From NCBI RefSeq assembly GCF_002283555.1, contig NZ_MVOI01000003.1, forward strand, positions 456,536-520,535: a stretch of DNA of 64,000 nucleotides, written 5' to 3'. The position numbers were made by a program, and so were the translations under genes. Positions 1 through 9,169 of the stretch are shown here, in pieces (within the stretch, counting starts at the first letter, position 1; each line of letters starts with the position of its first letter). This DNA comes from Rubrivirga sp. SAORIC476. Its GTDB lineage: Bacteria; Bacteroidota; Rhodothermia; Rhodothermales; Rubricoccaceae. Below the pieces are notes generated by a model. The model was not told the origin of the DNA and made no database searches. It saw only the letters and a list, made by a program, of their open reading frames with translations.

Positions 1-654
1 GAGCTGGTTGACGCCCGTCTCGATGCGCGAGACGGTGTGCGCCAGCGTCACGCCGTTGGTCTCCTGGAAGTCGCTGTAGATGGTGCGGCTGGTGATGGGC
101 CGCGCGAGCGAATCCGCCGTGACGACCTGCGAAATCTCGATCACGTCGAAGGCGTCGGCGTCGACGTAGACGCTGAACTCGATGGACGTCGTGGAGTCCT
201 GGTTGGTGGCGAGGCCGGGCTCGCCGAACAGGGAGCCAGGGTCGGAGGTCGTGAAGACGTAGGCGCGGCGTCCGTCGCGCGAGATCGGGCCGCGGAAGGC
301 TGCCGCGCGAAGGCCCCGCGCCAGGCGCGGCACGTTCGGGACCTGGTCGAACAGTAGCTGGGCGGCGGTGCGCGGCGTCACCCCGTCCTCGGCGGCAGCC
401 AGTTCGGGCGTGGCGAAGCGGTCGAGGCCAGTGGTGTCGCCGGAGGTCCGATACGTGGCCGTCGCGCCTGCGCCGGTGACCGTGAAGGTCTCCACCCCGC
501 CGAGGTTATTCTGGTAGCGGAGCAGCATCGCGTCGGCCACGTCGCTGCCGGAGGTGAGGTCGCCGGTGGGCAGGGCTGCCTCGCCGCCGCCGTCGCCACA
601 GGCGGCGACGAAGAGGAAGGCAGGGAGGAACGCGAGAAGAGCGAGGCGAGGCAT
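1..654 (-). CDS. Lipoprotein, LolA-like (C-terminus beyond left edge)
   Basis: Partial gene: the frame stays open to the left edge, giving 218 residues. The N-terminus is a lipoprotein signal with a hydrophobic stretch ending in V-A-A-C (Cys19), then a Gly-rich linker. The rest is beta-rich, with alternating hydrophobic residues and phrases such as YVDADAFDVIEIS, which recall periplasmic lipoprotein carrier/LolA-like folds. That family link is inference from pattern only. The ATG is the only start that places the lipobox correctly. The gene is divergent from the trmH-like gene, with a 70-base gap. Confidence 0.7.
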   Translation of the reverse strand, partial: MPRLALLAFLPAFLFVAACGDGGGEAALPTGDLTSGSDVADAMLLRYQNNLGGVETFTVTGAGATATYRTSGDTTGLDRFATPELAAAEDGVTPRTAAQLLFDQVPNVPRLARGLRAAAFRGPISRDGRRAYVFTTSDPGSLFGEPGLATNQDSTTSIEFSVYVDADAFDVIEISQVVTADSLARPITSRTIYSDFQETNGVTLAHTVSRIETGVNQL

Positions 655-724
655 AGCGGGGGGTGAAGCGCGGCCCGGAAGCTACGGCCGCCTCCGGGCT
701 AGCTTCCCTGGTCCCCCACCTGCC

Positions 725-1504
725 ATGCTGCCTGTTCCTCCGTTCTTCGACCTTCCCGACACCGTGCGTGTCGGCGACGCCGTCTACCCCCCCGAGACGG
801 TCCTCTCCCTCCTCGATCCCTACCTGACCGACGAGCGGCGCCAGCGGCTCTCGGCCGTCGTCGCGCGGCGTGCCTTCGGCGTGGTGCCCGTGCTGGAGGG
901 GCTGGTGGACCCCGGCAACGTGAACGCGGTCCTGCGGAGCGCCGAGGGGCTCGGCTTCGGCGCTGCCCACGTGGTCGGGCTGGAGGCCGAGGCGGCCGAG
1001 ATGGTGGCCCAGGTCCTCGACGGCGACGAGGAGCCGACCCTCTCGGATCGCCGCGCCACGCGCCGGGCCAGCCAGGGCGCCCACAAGTGGGTCGAGCTTC
1101 GCGCCTGGACCGACCCGGCCGACTACGTCCGCCACGTCCACGCGTGTGGGGGCAAGGTGGCCGTCACCGCCCTTCGCGACGACGCGCTGCCCATCGCCGA
1201 GTGGGACTTCTCGCAGCCGACCGCGCTGGTCGTCGGCAACGAGCACGCGGGCGCCAGCGACGCCATGCTGGAGGCCGCCGACGCGGCGCTGCTGCTCCCG
1301 CTCGACGGCTTCGTGCAGAGCTACAACGTGTCGGTCGCCGCCGCGCTGTCGCTCTACCACGCCCGCGAGGACCGCCTCCGCCGGACCGGCCAGCACGCCG
1401 ACCTCGACGCCGACCGCCAGCGCCTCCTGCTGGCGCACTACACCGCCCGCGCCGTTCCGCTGGCCGCGGCGCTCCTGGCCGAACATTCCCGCCGCGCCGG
1501 GTGA
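725..1504 (+). CDS. TrmH/SpoU-family tRNA (ribose-2'-O-)methyltransferase
   Basis: 259 residues. The three SPOUT/SpoU signature blocks are present: motif 1 with N66 and R71 (NVNAVLRSAEGLGFG, residues 65-79), motif 2 (ALVVGNEHAG, about 167-176) and motif 3 (the loop around NVSVAAALSLY, 201-211). These form the knotted AdoMet site; the family methylates ribose 2'-OH in tRNA or rRNA. A C-terminal helical tail after motif 3 fits TrmH (Gm18) better than the rRNA enzyme RlmB, but position specificity cannot be read from sequence. Upstream in-frame codons were rejected because they run into the divergent lipoprotein's promoter region. A TAGCTTCC box lies 17 bases before the ATG. Confidence 0.9.
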   Translation: MLPVPPFFDLPDTVRVGDAVYPPETVLSLLDPYLTDERRQRLSAVVARRAFGVVPVLEGLVDPGNVNAVLRSAEGLGFGAAHVVGLEAEAAEMVAQVLDGDEEPTLSDRRATRRASQGAHKWVELRAWTDPADYVRHVHACGGKVAVTALRDDALPIAEWDFSQPTALVVGNEHAGASDAMLEAADAALLLPLDGFVQSYNVSVAAALSLYHAREDRLRRTGQHADLDADRQRLLLAHYTARAVPLAAALLAEHSRRAG

Positions 1505-1571
1505 GACCCCGAGCCGGCATGCTGCGGCTTGACGGATGAACGGTCACCCGTCCCTCCTTCCCCCCGGACCG

Positions 1572-2852
1572 ATGCTCCTTCGCGCCTCCCTCCTCGCCCT
1601 GATCGCCGCCGTCGCCTGGGGCTGCGCGTCCGCACGCGACGCGTACGTCGATGGCATGGACCTCGAGACCGCCGGCGACTACGCCGGGGCCGCCAACGCC
1701 TACATCGTCGCCCTCGAACGCGACCGCTCACTGCCGAACGTCGCCGGACGGCTCCAGGTGGCCGGGCGGCAGGCCGTCCGGCAGTCCATCGAGAGGGCGA
1801 CCGCGCTCGGCCCCGAGGACGCCGCCCTCCAGTACCGCAGCGCCGACGCGCTTGTCCGACGCGCCGCCTCTGTGGGCGTCGATCTGGAGCGGCCGGCGTC
1901 GTTCGAGTCCACGCGCGACGCGCTCTACGCCCGTGCCGTGGAGGCCCTCTACGACCGCGCCGAGGCCGACTACCAGACGGGCCGCTTTTCCGACGCGCTC
2001 GGCCATCTCGCACGCGCCCGGACGTTCGGACCGTCGCCGCAGCAGGTCGCCGACTTCGACGGGCTGGCCATCGACATCGAGACGGCCTGGAGCGAGGACG
2101 ACCTCGCCGCGGGCCGCTACCGGTCCGCCCTGAGCCACGCCGAGGCCGCCGCCGGACTGGGCGCCTCCGGCGTCGCGCTCGCCAACCTGGACGCACTCCG
2201 CGCCGACATCTTCGCCGCCGGGCGAGTCGTGGTGGCCGTCTTCCCCACCGAGGGCGACGAGGACATCCCGTCGCTCTTCCTCCGCGACGTGACCGATGTG
2301 CTGGTGGACGAGCACCTCGACGGCGCCGACCCGTTCCTCGTGCTCGTGCCCCAGGCCAACGTCCGGTCATGGGACCGGCGGCGGCGGCGCGGGCCCGACC
2401 TCAGCGACAGCCCCCGCCGCCTCGGCGAGGCTACCGACGACCTCCGCGCCGACCTGGGCGTCGTGGTCGTCGTGACCGACCTGTCCGAGCGGGAGACCGC
2501 GCGCGACAGCGAGACGGAGACCGTCCGCGTGCGCGACTCGCAGGAGCGCGCCACCATCACCACCCGCGATCTCGACCTGGAGCTGACCGCCCGCGCCGAC
2601 GTGGTCACGGGCGACGACGCCGGACGGACCGTCTGCGACGTGTCGGTCGAGGCCCGCGGGACGGCGCGCTACACACGAGCCAGCACGGCGGGCGACTGGC
2701 GCCGACTGGACCTGTCCCGGTCGCAGCGCGCCGCCTTCGCCGACGACGCCGACGACCGCGCCCGTGACGAGGCCCTGGCGGAGCTCCGCGACCGCCTCGC
2801 GAGCGTCGTCGCGAGCCGCGTCCAGCGCTGCCTCAGCGACCGGATCCCGTAG
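1572..2852 (+). CDS. TPR-containing lipoprotein of unknown function
   Basis: 426 residues. The ATG at 1572 gives a clean signal ending W-G-C (Cys18); the upstream ATG at 1536 would bury it. Residues about 25-60 look like a TPR helix pair (YVDGMDLETAGDYAGAANAY), followed by more helical repeats to about 210. The second half is alpha/beta, with VVVAVFPTEGDEDIPSLF, which resembles the start of the NTPase-like/CsgG-type folds seen in outer-membrane accessory lipoproteins. That resemblance is weak. It converges on the DUF294 gene across a perfect palindrome. Confidence 0.75.
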   Translation: MLLRASLLALIAAVAWGCASARDAYVDGMDLETAGDYAGAANAYIVALERDRSLPNVAGRLQVAGRQAVRQSIERATALGPEDAALQYRSADALVRRAASVGVDLERPASFESTRDALYARAVEALYDRAEADYQTGRFSDALGHLARARTFGPSPQQVADFDGLAIDIETAWSEDDLAAGRYRSALSHAEAAAGLGASGVALANLDALRADIFAAGRVVVAVFPTEGDEDIPSLFLRDVTDVLVDEHLDGADPFLVLVPQANVRSWDRRRRRGPDLSDSPRRLGEATDDLRADLGVVVVVTDLSERETARDSETETVRVRDSQERATITTRDLDLELTARADVVTGDDAGRTVCDVSVEARGTARYTRASTAGDWRRLDLSRSQRAAFADDADDRARDEALAELRDRLASVVASRVQRCLSDRIP

Positions 2853-2872
2853 GCGGCTTGGCCATGCGTCCG

Positions 2873-2894
2873 CCCGCCTCGGCACCGAGGCGGG
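2873..2894. repeat. Intergenic palindrome, CCTCGG-CA-CCGAGG family
   Basis: Perfect 10-bp inverted repeat (CCCGCCTCGG, spacer CA, CCGAGGCGGG) between two convergent genes. The same core recurs elsewhere in the window. Position suggests a bidirectional terminator or a REP-type element; there is no T-run. Confidence 0.8.
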
Positions 2895-2905
2895 CGCCGC
2901 CGGGG

Positions 2906-4792
2906 CTACAGCTTGTAGTGCTTCGCGATAGCCGCCCGGGCCGACTGAACGTCCTTGAGCGTCTCCTTGAGGAGGTTCTGCTGGCTGCGGTGCATCGCGT
3001 CCGGGTCCACGAGGTCGGTCGGCTGCTCACCGCGCTCGGCGGCCTGCATCTGCTCCCGCAGGTGCACGTCCACGAGCGTGGTGAACGACGGCACGAGGCC
3101 CTTGGCCTGGGCCGCCAGCGGGTGGTCACTCGCGCCGACGGCGCGGAGCCGGTCGAACGTGTTGGACGAGTCCAGCGCGCCGATGTCGACCGCCAGCGCC
3201 CGCGCGAGGCGGACGACCGGCTGGATGGCGCGCGTGCGGAGGTTGACGCCCGTGACCCCGTCCACTTCCTCGACCTCGATCCGGCCGAACGTCGAGAGCG
3301 GGATGTCGATGCGGGTCCCCTCGCGGGCGAAGATGCGCGTCAGGCGGTCGTTCGGGAGGTGCGCCGCGATGGTCTGCCGGAGGGCCTCACCGAGTTCCAC
3401 GTCGCCCGCCAGGGCGCGGAGGTCGAAGCAGAGCGCCGCCCGCGCCGACGCCTCGGCGTCCGCCCCGGAGGCCCAGGTGTCGAAGGCGGCCTGCCATGCC
3501 GAGAGCGGCTGGCGGAACGCCTCGTGGCTCGCGTCGATGCCGTTCTCGGGATCGCTGTAGCCGCACTCCCGGAGCGCGTCCACGACGCGCGTGGCGAACT
3601 GCTCGTAGTACGCCGCCGCGCGCTCGGCGTCGGCCGGGTCGGGGTCGGCGTAGACGAGGCCGTTGTCTTGCCAGGCGCGCAGCACCGACTCGCGGCGGCC
3701 GGCGGCGCCGAACGTGAGCCAGGCCCACGGTCCGTCGTAGGCGTCGTCGCCCAGGTCCTCCCGGAGCGTCCGCTCGACGGTCGCCAGAACCCGCCGCTTG
3801 AGTTGGTCGTCGATCTCGGTCACGAGGTCGAGCAGGTCCTCCGAGTGGACGCCCTGGTGGTAGAGGCGGTAGAGACGGCGGTTGGAGTCGGCGCGGAGGC
3901 GGGCCAGTTCAGGGACCGAGCGGGCGCGCTCCAGGCGCTCGGTGGTGGCCACCGGGTCGAGGCCGCGGAAGTGGCTCATGTCCTCGGCCGTGAGCAGCCC
4001 GCGCAGCGCTCCGCCCTCGGCGTCCACGACGACGATGCGGCGGATCCGCTCCCGCATCATGGTCCGCATGGCGTCGTAGAGGCGCTCGTCGGTACGGAGC
4101 GCGACCGGGGGGCGCTCGACGAGGGCCATCACCGGCCCGTCGGGGCTGGCACCGGCGGCGAGGATGCGCTCGACCAGGTCCCCCTCGGTGACGAGGCCGA
4201 CCGGGACGCCGTCCTGCACGATGACCACCGCGTCGGCGTCCGAGGTAGACATCGTCTGGGCGGCCTCGCGGGCCGTCGCGTCCGCCGCCACGGTGGGCGC
4301 CTCGGCGCGGAGGACGCTGCCGAGGGTCGTGTCGAAGAGCAGGAAGGCCCCGCTCGCGTCGATGTCCTCGTTGAGCGTGCGGACGTAGCGCTTGGTCTCG
4401 GCCTCGAAGTACGCCCGGAACACCTCGTTCGAGTCGAGGAGGCGCTGGAAGCTCTCCGCGGCGATCAGCGCGCACGAGGACTCCTCGACGGCCTGGGCCT
4501 CGTACGGCAGCGCCCCGCCCTGCAGCAGCCCGTACGAGCCGAACTGCGAGCCCGCGCCCACCATGTCGACCGTCCGTCCCGAGCCCGCCTCCGAGAGGCG
4601 GACGAGCCCCTCGACCACCACGTACAACGCCCGGTGGATGTCGTCGCCCTGGTTGAGGATGACCTCCCCGGGCGCGTAGATCTCTAGCGTGATCTTCTGG
4701 CGGAGGACGAGGCGGTCCTCTTCAGAGAGGCTGTCGAAAGGCTCCGTCTGGGCGAGGAGCTCGGAGATCTGCGTTGCGAACGAGAGGGACAT
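2906..4792 (-). CDS. CNB-CBS-DUF294 nucleotidyltransferase-like signalling protein (probably catalytically impaired)
   Basis: 628 residues. Domains in order: cyclic-nucleotide-binding fold (about 20-135), a CBS pair (about 165-290, with VGLVTEGDLVERIL and LRGLLTAEDMSHF), then a DUF294 GlnD-like nucleotidyltransferase domain (from about 340) and a C-terminal helical domain. Two key sites look degraded. The phosphate-binding cassette reads PYEAQA where cNMP binders have the ligand Arg (as in PRxA). In the transferase motif, the segment after GAAGRRE reads AWQDNGLV, where the usual metal-binding D-x-D has Trp for the first Asp. It is probably a scaffold or sensor rather than a working transferase. 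Confidence 0.85.
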   Translation of the reverse strand: MSLSFATQISELLAQTEPFDSLSEEDRLVLRQKITLEIYAPGEVILNQGDDIHRALYVVVEGLVRLSEAGSGRTVDMVGAGSQFGSYGLLQGGALPYEAQAVEESSCALIAAESFQRLLDSNEVFRAYFEAETKRYVRTLNEDIDASGAFLLFDTTLGSVLRAEAPTVAADATAREAAQTMSTSDADAVVIVQDGVPVGLVTEGDLVERILAAGASPDGPVMALVERPPVALRTDERLYDAMRTMMRERIRRIVVVDAEGGALRGLLTAEDMSHFRGLDPVATTERLERARSVPELARLRADSNRRLYRLYHQGVHSEDLLDLVTEIDDQLKRRVLATVERTLREDLGDDAYDGPWAWLTFGAAGRRESVLRAWQDNGLVYADPDPADAERAAAYYEQFATRVVDALRECGYSDPENGIDASHEAFRQPLSAWQAAFDTWASGADAEASARAALCFDLRALAGDVELGEALRQTIAAHLPNDRLTRIFAREGTRIDIPLSTFGRIEVEEVDGVTGVNLRTRAIQPVVRLARALAVDIGALDSSNTFDRLRAVGASDHPLAAQAKGLVPSFTTLVDVHLREQMQAAERGEQPTDLVDPDAMHRSQQNLLKETLKDVQSARAAIAKHYKL

Positions 4793-4941
4793 GCGGGAAA
4801 CGCGGGAGAGGGGCGGCTAGGACGCGGGGCCTCCGGGCCGGATCCCCGCGCCATCCCGCGAGGCGCGGCACGCGCCTTCAGAGCGAACGCAGCGACGCAC
4901 GAGTTCAGACACCGTAGCCTTGGAGGTTCCCCCTCGAATCC

Positions 4942-6204
4942 GTGACTCGACTTCTGCTTCTCACACTCGCACTCCTCGGCACATCGGCCTTCGCCCAACC
5001 CGCCGACCACCTCGTCACGCACGTCGACTGCCAGGGCTACATCGCAGGTTGCGACGAAGATTTTTTCCAGACCGAGCTCGACTTCGCCCGCTTCGTCCGG
5101 GACCCCTCCGACGCCGCGGTCACCGTGCGTCTCGTGAGCGAGGACACGGGCGGGGGCGGCGAGCGCGTCACGCTCCTCTTCGAGGGCCGCCGGGGCTCGC
5201 TGCGAGGGCGGCGCGACACGCTCGTCACGTCCACCCCAGCCGGGGCCTCTCAGGATGCCCAACGGCGGGCGCTCCTGTCCCGCCTCGGCCTCGGCCTGGT
5301 CGGCTTCGCCGGGCGCACCGGCCTCGCCGACCGCCTCTCGGTAGCCTACGACGCACCGTCCGCCGAGACGGAAGAAGCCGCGCCGGCGTCGGATCCGTGG
5401 AACAGCTGGGTCTTCCAAACGAGCGCTCAGGGCTTCTTCGACGGCCAGTCGCAGATCGCGTCCAGCAGCATGTACGGGTCGTTCTCGGCGTCGCGCGTGA
5501 CGGAGGCGTTCAAGGTGTCCATCACGCCGTACGCCAACTACAACCGCACCTCCTTCGAGCTTCCCCGCGAGGACGGCACCGACAGCACCATCGTGAGTGA
5601 CAACGGGAGCTACGGGATCGGGTTCGACGCGGTCAAGAGCCTCGACGCCCACTGGTCAGCGGGCGCCCGGGCGAGCCTGTACCGGAACACCTTCTCCAAC
5701 ATCGACGCCAGCGCCTCAGTGGGGCCCGCGCTCGAGTACAACCTCTACTCGTTCGCGGAGTCCACGCAGCGTCAGCTCCGATTCAGCTACTCGCCCGGCG
5801 TGCGGGTGGTGGCGTACCAGGACACGACCCTCTTCCTGAAGACGCAGGAGGTGCTGGGCCAGCACCAGCTGGCCGTGGCCGCCGAGTTCGCCCAGCCCTG
5901 GGGCTCGGTGGACGTCAACGCGTCGGCGTTCCAGTACCTCGCGGCGGATCGCTTCGACAAGTACCGGCTCACGCTCGGCGGCGGGGTGGACCTGCGCGTG
6001 GTCCGCGGACTGAGCGTGCGCCTGGACGGCCGGTACAGCTTCGTGCGCGACCAGATCGGCCTGCGGGCGTCGGACGCGACCGACGGCGAGATCCTGACCC
6101 GCCAGTTCGAGCTGGCGACGGGCTACTCGTACTACGCCTCGGTCGGGCTGTCGTATTCGTTCGGGAGCATCTTCAACCAGGTCGTGAACCCGCGGCTGGA
6201 CTGA
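4942..6204 (+). CDS. Outer-membrane beta-barrel protein
   Basis: 420 residues from a GTG start that yields a textbook signal peptide (MTRLLLLTLALLGTSAFAQ). Residues about 20-130 form a mixed alpha/beta periplasmic part. From about 150 onward there are regularly spaced amphipathic beta strands rich in Tyr, Ser and Asn, ending on an aromatic/basic terminal strand. No plug, TonB box or OmpA motif is visible, so the transport or assembly role is unknown. A TAGCCTTG box lies 19 bases before the start. It is divergent from the DUF294 gene. Confidence 0.75.
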   Translation: MTRLLLLTLALLGTSAFAQPADHLVTHVDCQGYIAGCDEDFFQTELDFARFVRDPSDAAVTVRLVSEDTGGGGERVTLLFEGRRGSLRGRRDTLVTSTPAGASQDAQRRALLSRLGLGLVGFAGRTGLADRLSVAYDAPSAETEEAAPASDPWNSWVFQTSAQGFFDGQSQIASSSMYGSFSASRVTEAFKVSITPYANYNRTSFELPREDGTDSTIVSDNGSYGIGFDAVKSLDAHWSAGARASLYRNTFSNIDASASVGPALEYNLYSFAESTQRQLRFSYSPGVRVVAYQDTTLFLKTQEVLGQHQLAVAAEFAQPWGSVDVNASAFQYLAADRFDKYRLTLGGGVDLRVVRGLSVRLDGRYSFVRDQIGLRASDATDGEILTRQFELATGYSYYASVGLSYSFGSIFNQVVNPRLD

Positions 6205-6290
6205 GCCGCGGCGAGGGCGCCCGCCTCGGTGCGTCTGCGGGACCCCGGCCCGCCGCGTCCCGTTTGCCCGCTCCCCGAGCGACCCGACCC

Positions 6291-6950
6291 ATGCCCTGGC
6301 GCGACCGCCTCCTCGACCTGTACCGCCGCGACCTGTTCGATGCTGAGGCGGGCGACCGAATGTTCAACCCATACCGCGACACCGACGCGCACGACGGGCC
6401 GGACGCGCCCGCCCTCCGACAGGCCAACCTCGCGGCGGCCCTAGACGCCGTCGCCGAGGCGGGCACGCCGGATGTGCTGGTACTCGCCGAGGCGCCGGGC
6501 CCCTGGGGCTGTCACTTTTCGGGAATCCCGTTCACCAACGAGCGCCAACTCCTCGACCCGGAGTTCCCGGTCACCGGCACGCCGACCTCGCGGCAGTTCG
6601 CGGAGACGGGCACGCCGATGCGCGAGATGAGCGGCGGCATCTACTGGGACGCCATGCTGCCGCACTGGGGCCGCTTCTGGACGTGGAACGCGGTCCCGCT
6701 CCACCCCCACAAGGCCGACCAACCGCTGACGATCCGCACGCCGGGCGTCCGCGAGGTGCGGCGGTGGCACGGGCTGCTGCGGGAGACCGTCGACGTCCTC
6801 CAGCCCCGGGCGGTCGTCGCAGTCGGGCGCAAGGCTGAGGGCGCGCTCCAGGCCATCGGCGCCGAGCCCACCTACGTGCGCCACCCGTCGCAGGGCGGCG
6901 CGACGCTTTTTCGGACCGGCATCGCCGAGATCTGGGACCGCCTCGGGTAA
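6291..6950 (+). CDS. Uracil-DNA glycosylase superfamily protein
   Basis: 219 residues. The motif EAPGPWGCHFSGIPF (about residues 66-80) matches the UDG-superfamily first motif (G/EAPGxxxxxxGxPF), and VRHPSQGG near the C-terminus (about 197-204) matches the HPS/HPxx motif that enters the minor groove. These enzymes remove uracil from DNA in base-excision repair. An iron-sulphur cluster of the family 4/5 type is not evident. The ATG was preferred over an upstream in-frame TTG. The subfamily cannot be named from sequence alone. Confidence 0.8.
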   Translation: MPWRDRLLDLYRRDLFDAEAGDRMFNPYRDTDAHDGPDAPALRQANLAAALDAVAEAGTPDVLVLAEAPGPWGCHFSGIPFTNERQLLDPEFPVTGTPTSRQFAETGTPMREMSGGIYWDAMLPHWGRFWTWNAVPLHPHKADQPLTIRTPGVREVRRWHGLLRETVDVLQPRAVVAVGRKAEGALQAIGAEPTYVRHPSQGGATLFRTGIAEIWDRLG

Positions 6951-6963
6951 GCGGTCGGCCCAC

Positions 6964-7386
6964 TCATCCGGCCCCGAACCGCGGCACGGCGTCCACGAAG
7001 TCCCAGCCCGACGCCGTGCGGACGCAGCAGTAGCGCGCAGCCCCGTTGTCGACCACCAGGACGGGCGCGTCGAGGACGGCGTTGTAGCGTGCGAGTTGGT
7101 CGAACGTGGTCTGGTCGATGGGCACGCCGGGCGCCTTGCACTCGGCGAGGAGCAGCGGGCGCTGGTCTCGGCCGTAGGCCACCACATCGGCCCGCCACGT
7201 CCTGCCGCCGAACACGACACCGCGCTCGACGGCCAGCAGGCCCACCGGGTAGCCGAGGCGGAGCAGGTCGGCGAGGAGTCGCTGGCGGACGCCCTCCTCG
7301 GGCGTCAGTGCGACCCACTTGCGGCGAACGGGGTCGTGGACGAGCGTCCGCCCGCCGTCGGTACGCGTGCGGAAGGGCTCGCTCAC
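6964..7386 (-). CDS. HsdR N-terminal-like (restriction endonuclease fold) protein
   Basis: 140 residues from a GTG start. The core VGLLAVERGVVFGGRTWRADVVAYG...LLLAECKAP gives the E...D...ExK pattern of the PD-(D/E)xK nuclease fold seen in the N-terminal domain of type I HsdR and in the free-standing Bacteroidota HsdR_N family. No helicase, HsdM or HsdS partner is nearby, so a classical restriction role is unlikely. The start overlaps the stop of the upstream gene (GTGA), so the pair is probably translated together. Confidence 0.7.
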   Translation of the reverse strand: MSEPFRTRTDGGRTLVHDPVRRKWVALTPEEGVRQRLLADLLRLGYPVGLLAVERGVVFGGRTWRADVVAYGRDQRPLLLAECKAPGVPIDQTTFDQLARYNAVLDAPVLVVDNGAARYCCVRTASGWDFVDAVPRFGAG

Positions 7387-7832
7387 GCGGTGGCCTTCGC
7401 GGCTCGCCGGAGCAGCGCTCGGTGCGCGCCCACCCAGTGGTCCGCGTCGCGTGTCAGCTTGGCGATGGTCACGTCGGCGAAGCGCGGGATGAGCGACACG
7501 AGGACCGGCACGACGGCCGGCCAGTCGTCGGCGACGATGAGCTCCTCCAGCTGGTCGGCGGTCTGGGGCGCCCAGCGGTAGTCGGCGCGCAGCTTCTCGG
7601 ACTTCCGCCAGTAGTTGCGGTCGTCCCAGGCCTGCGCGGCAGACTCGATGGTGTCGCCGATGCCGCGAAGATGGAGCACGAGGTAGGCGACGAGGTCCTT
7701 CGCCTCGGCGTCGAAGGCGCCGCTCGCGAGGCTGGGGCGCTGCGCGAGCTGGCGGATGGCCTCGGCGGAGGCGCGGGTGTGCGCGCGGCGGCGCTTGGCG
7801 GGCGTGTCGCCGGCGTGGATGATTCGGGCCAC
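7383..7832 (-). CDS. Conserved hypothetical protein upstream of the HsdR_N gene
   Basis: 149 residues, GTG start. Mostly helical and soluble, with a basic N-terminus (TPAKRRRAHTRASAEAIRQL). It carries a helical segment VAYLVLHLRGIGDTIESAA and a tryptophan-rich middle. No catalytic motif was recognised. It shares a 4-base GTGA overlap with the HsdR_N protein, so the two are likely coupled. Function unknown. Confidence 0.65.
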   Translation of the reverse strand: MARIIHAGDTPAKRRRAHTRASAEAIRQLAQRPSLASGAFDAEAKDLVAYLVLHLRGIGDTIESAAQAWDDRNYWRKSEKLRADYRWAPQTADQLEELIVADDWPAVVPVLVSLIPRFADVTIAKLTRDADHWVGAHRALLRRAAKATA

Positions 7833-7902
7833 GGGAGTCGGGGGGAGACGCCGAAAGGTAGGGGTGAGCCGGCGCGGCAGGACCCGTCCCCGGCCTGCGC
7901 CC

Positions 7903-7916
7903 CCTCGGCACCGAGG
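7903..7916. repeat. Intergenic palindrome, CCTCGG-CA-CCGAGG family
   Basis: Core palindrome copy with the outer arms lost, lying between two divergent genes, so it cannot be a terminator here. Confidence 0.65.
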
Positions 7917-7983
7917 CGTAGGAAAGCGGTCAGACGACCCGACGGCCGTCCGTACGTTCCGGGTCCGCCTCGTCCCCCCTCCG

Positions 7984-9135
7984 ATGGCCTCTCCCCCGCC
8001 CTCCCGCCGCGACGTGCTGCGCGCGCTCGGCCTCGGCGCGCTCGCGTTGCCCGTGGCTGGGTGCGGCACGTCGCTCTGGCCCGGCGGCTCCCGCACGACG
8101 CCGCCCGTCCCGCCGTCTGCCCCGCCGCCGGTCGCCCCGCTGCCGGTCGAGGCGGCCGAGGTGATGGCCGTGCCCGAGCCGAGCCCCATCGAGCCGATCG
8201 TCGTCGAGCGGCCCGTCGTGCTGCCGCCGCGCCTCCGGGCGGGCGGAACCGTCGCCCTGATCGCCCCCGCGGGCGTCCTCCGCAACCGCGGCCAGGTCGA
8301 CGAGGCCACCGAGGCGCTCGAAGGCCTCGGCCTGCGGACCACCGTCGGTCGCCACGTGCTCGACCGGTTCGGCTTCCTCGCGGGCTCCGACGCCGCCCGC
8401 GCCCGCGACGTGATGGACGCCTTCCGCGACCCTGACGTGGACGCCATCGTGGCCATGCGGGGGGGCTGGGGCTGCGCTCGCATCCTGCCGTTCCTCGACT
8501 TCGACGAGATCGCCGCCCACCCCAAGCCGCTCGTCGGCTACTCCGACATTACGGCGCTCCTGCTGGCCATCTACGCCCGCACTGGCATGGTGACGTTCCA
8601 CGGCCCGGTCGGCGTGTCGACGTGGAGCTCTCAGACGGCGCAGAGCTTCGTACAGACCCTGATCCACGGCATCGCCCCCGTAATCGGCCCCGAGACGCGC
8701 TCCAACCGTGACCGCACGCGGACCGTCCGCCCCGGCGTCGCCGAAGGACCGGTCGTGGGCGGCAACCTGACGGTCATCTCGGCGCTTGCCGGGACCGGCT
8801 TCCTGCCCGACGCCGACGGCCACCTCGTCTTTTTCGAGGAGGTCGGCGAGGACGCCTACCGGGTCGACCGGATGCTGGCCCAGTTGCAGCTGGCGGGGTT
8901 CCTCCGCGACCCGGCGGGCATCGCGTTCGGGCAGTGTTCCAGTTGCACGTCCGGTGGTTCGTCCTGGACGGCCGAGGAGACGATCCGCCGTCACCTGGAA
9001 GGCTATGCCTGCCCGTCGGTGCTGGGCGCGCCGGTCGGCCACGTGTCGCCGGTCTACACGCTCCCGATCGGCCTCCGCGCCCGCCTCGACGCCGACGCGG
9101 GGACGCTGGAGTACCTCGGGCCCGCTGTCGCGTAG
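7984..9135 (+). CDS. LD-carboxypeptidase, peptidase family S66 (lipoprotein/Tat-type signal)
   Basis: 383 residues. The N-terminus has a twin-Arg signal (SRRDVLRALGLGALALP) ending in VAGC, so export by Tat with lipid anchoring is likely. A Pro-rich linker precedes the S66 domain (from about 80). Family landmarks: nucleophile Ser in VGYSDITALL (after AMRGGWG), Glu in FFEEVGEDAYRVDR, and His in GAPVGHVSPVYTLPIG. These enzymes trim the terminal D-Ala from murein tetrapeptides during recycling. A TACGTTCC box lies 23 bases before the ATG. Confidence 0.88.
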   Translation: MASPPPSRRDVLRALGLGALALPVAGCGTSLWPGGSRTTPPVPPSAPPPVAPLPVEAAEVMAVPEPSPIEPIVVERPVVLPPRLRAGGTVALIAPAGVLRNRGQVDEATEALEGLGLRTTVGRHVLDRFGFLAGSDAARARDVMDAFRDPDVDAIVAMRGGWGCARILPFLDFDEIAAHPKPLVGYSDITALLLAIYARTGMVTFHGPVGVSTWSSQTAQSFVQTLIHGIAPVIGPETRSNRDRTRTVRPGVAEGPVVGGNLTVISALAGTGFLPDADGHLVFFEEVGEDAYRVDRMLAQLQLAGFLRDPAGIAFGQCSSCTSGGSSWTAEETIRRHLEGYACPSVLGAPVGHVSPVYTLPIGLRARLDADAGTLEYLGPAVA

Positions 9136-9169
9136 GCGTCGGCCGGGGGTGCTCGTTAACAGCCGCTCC

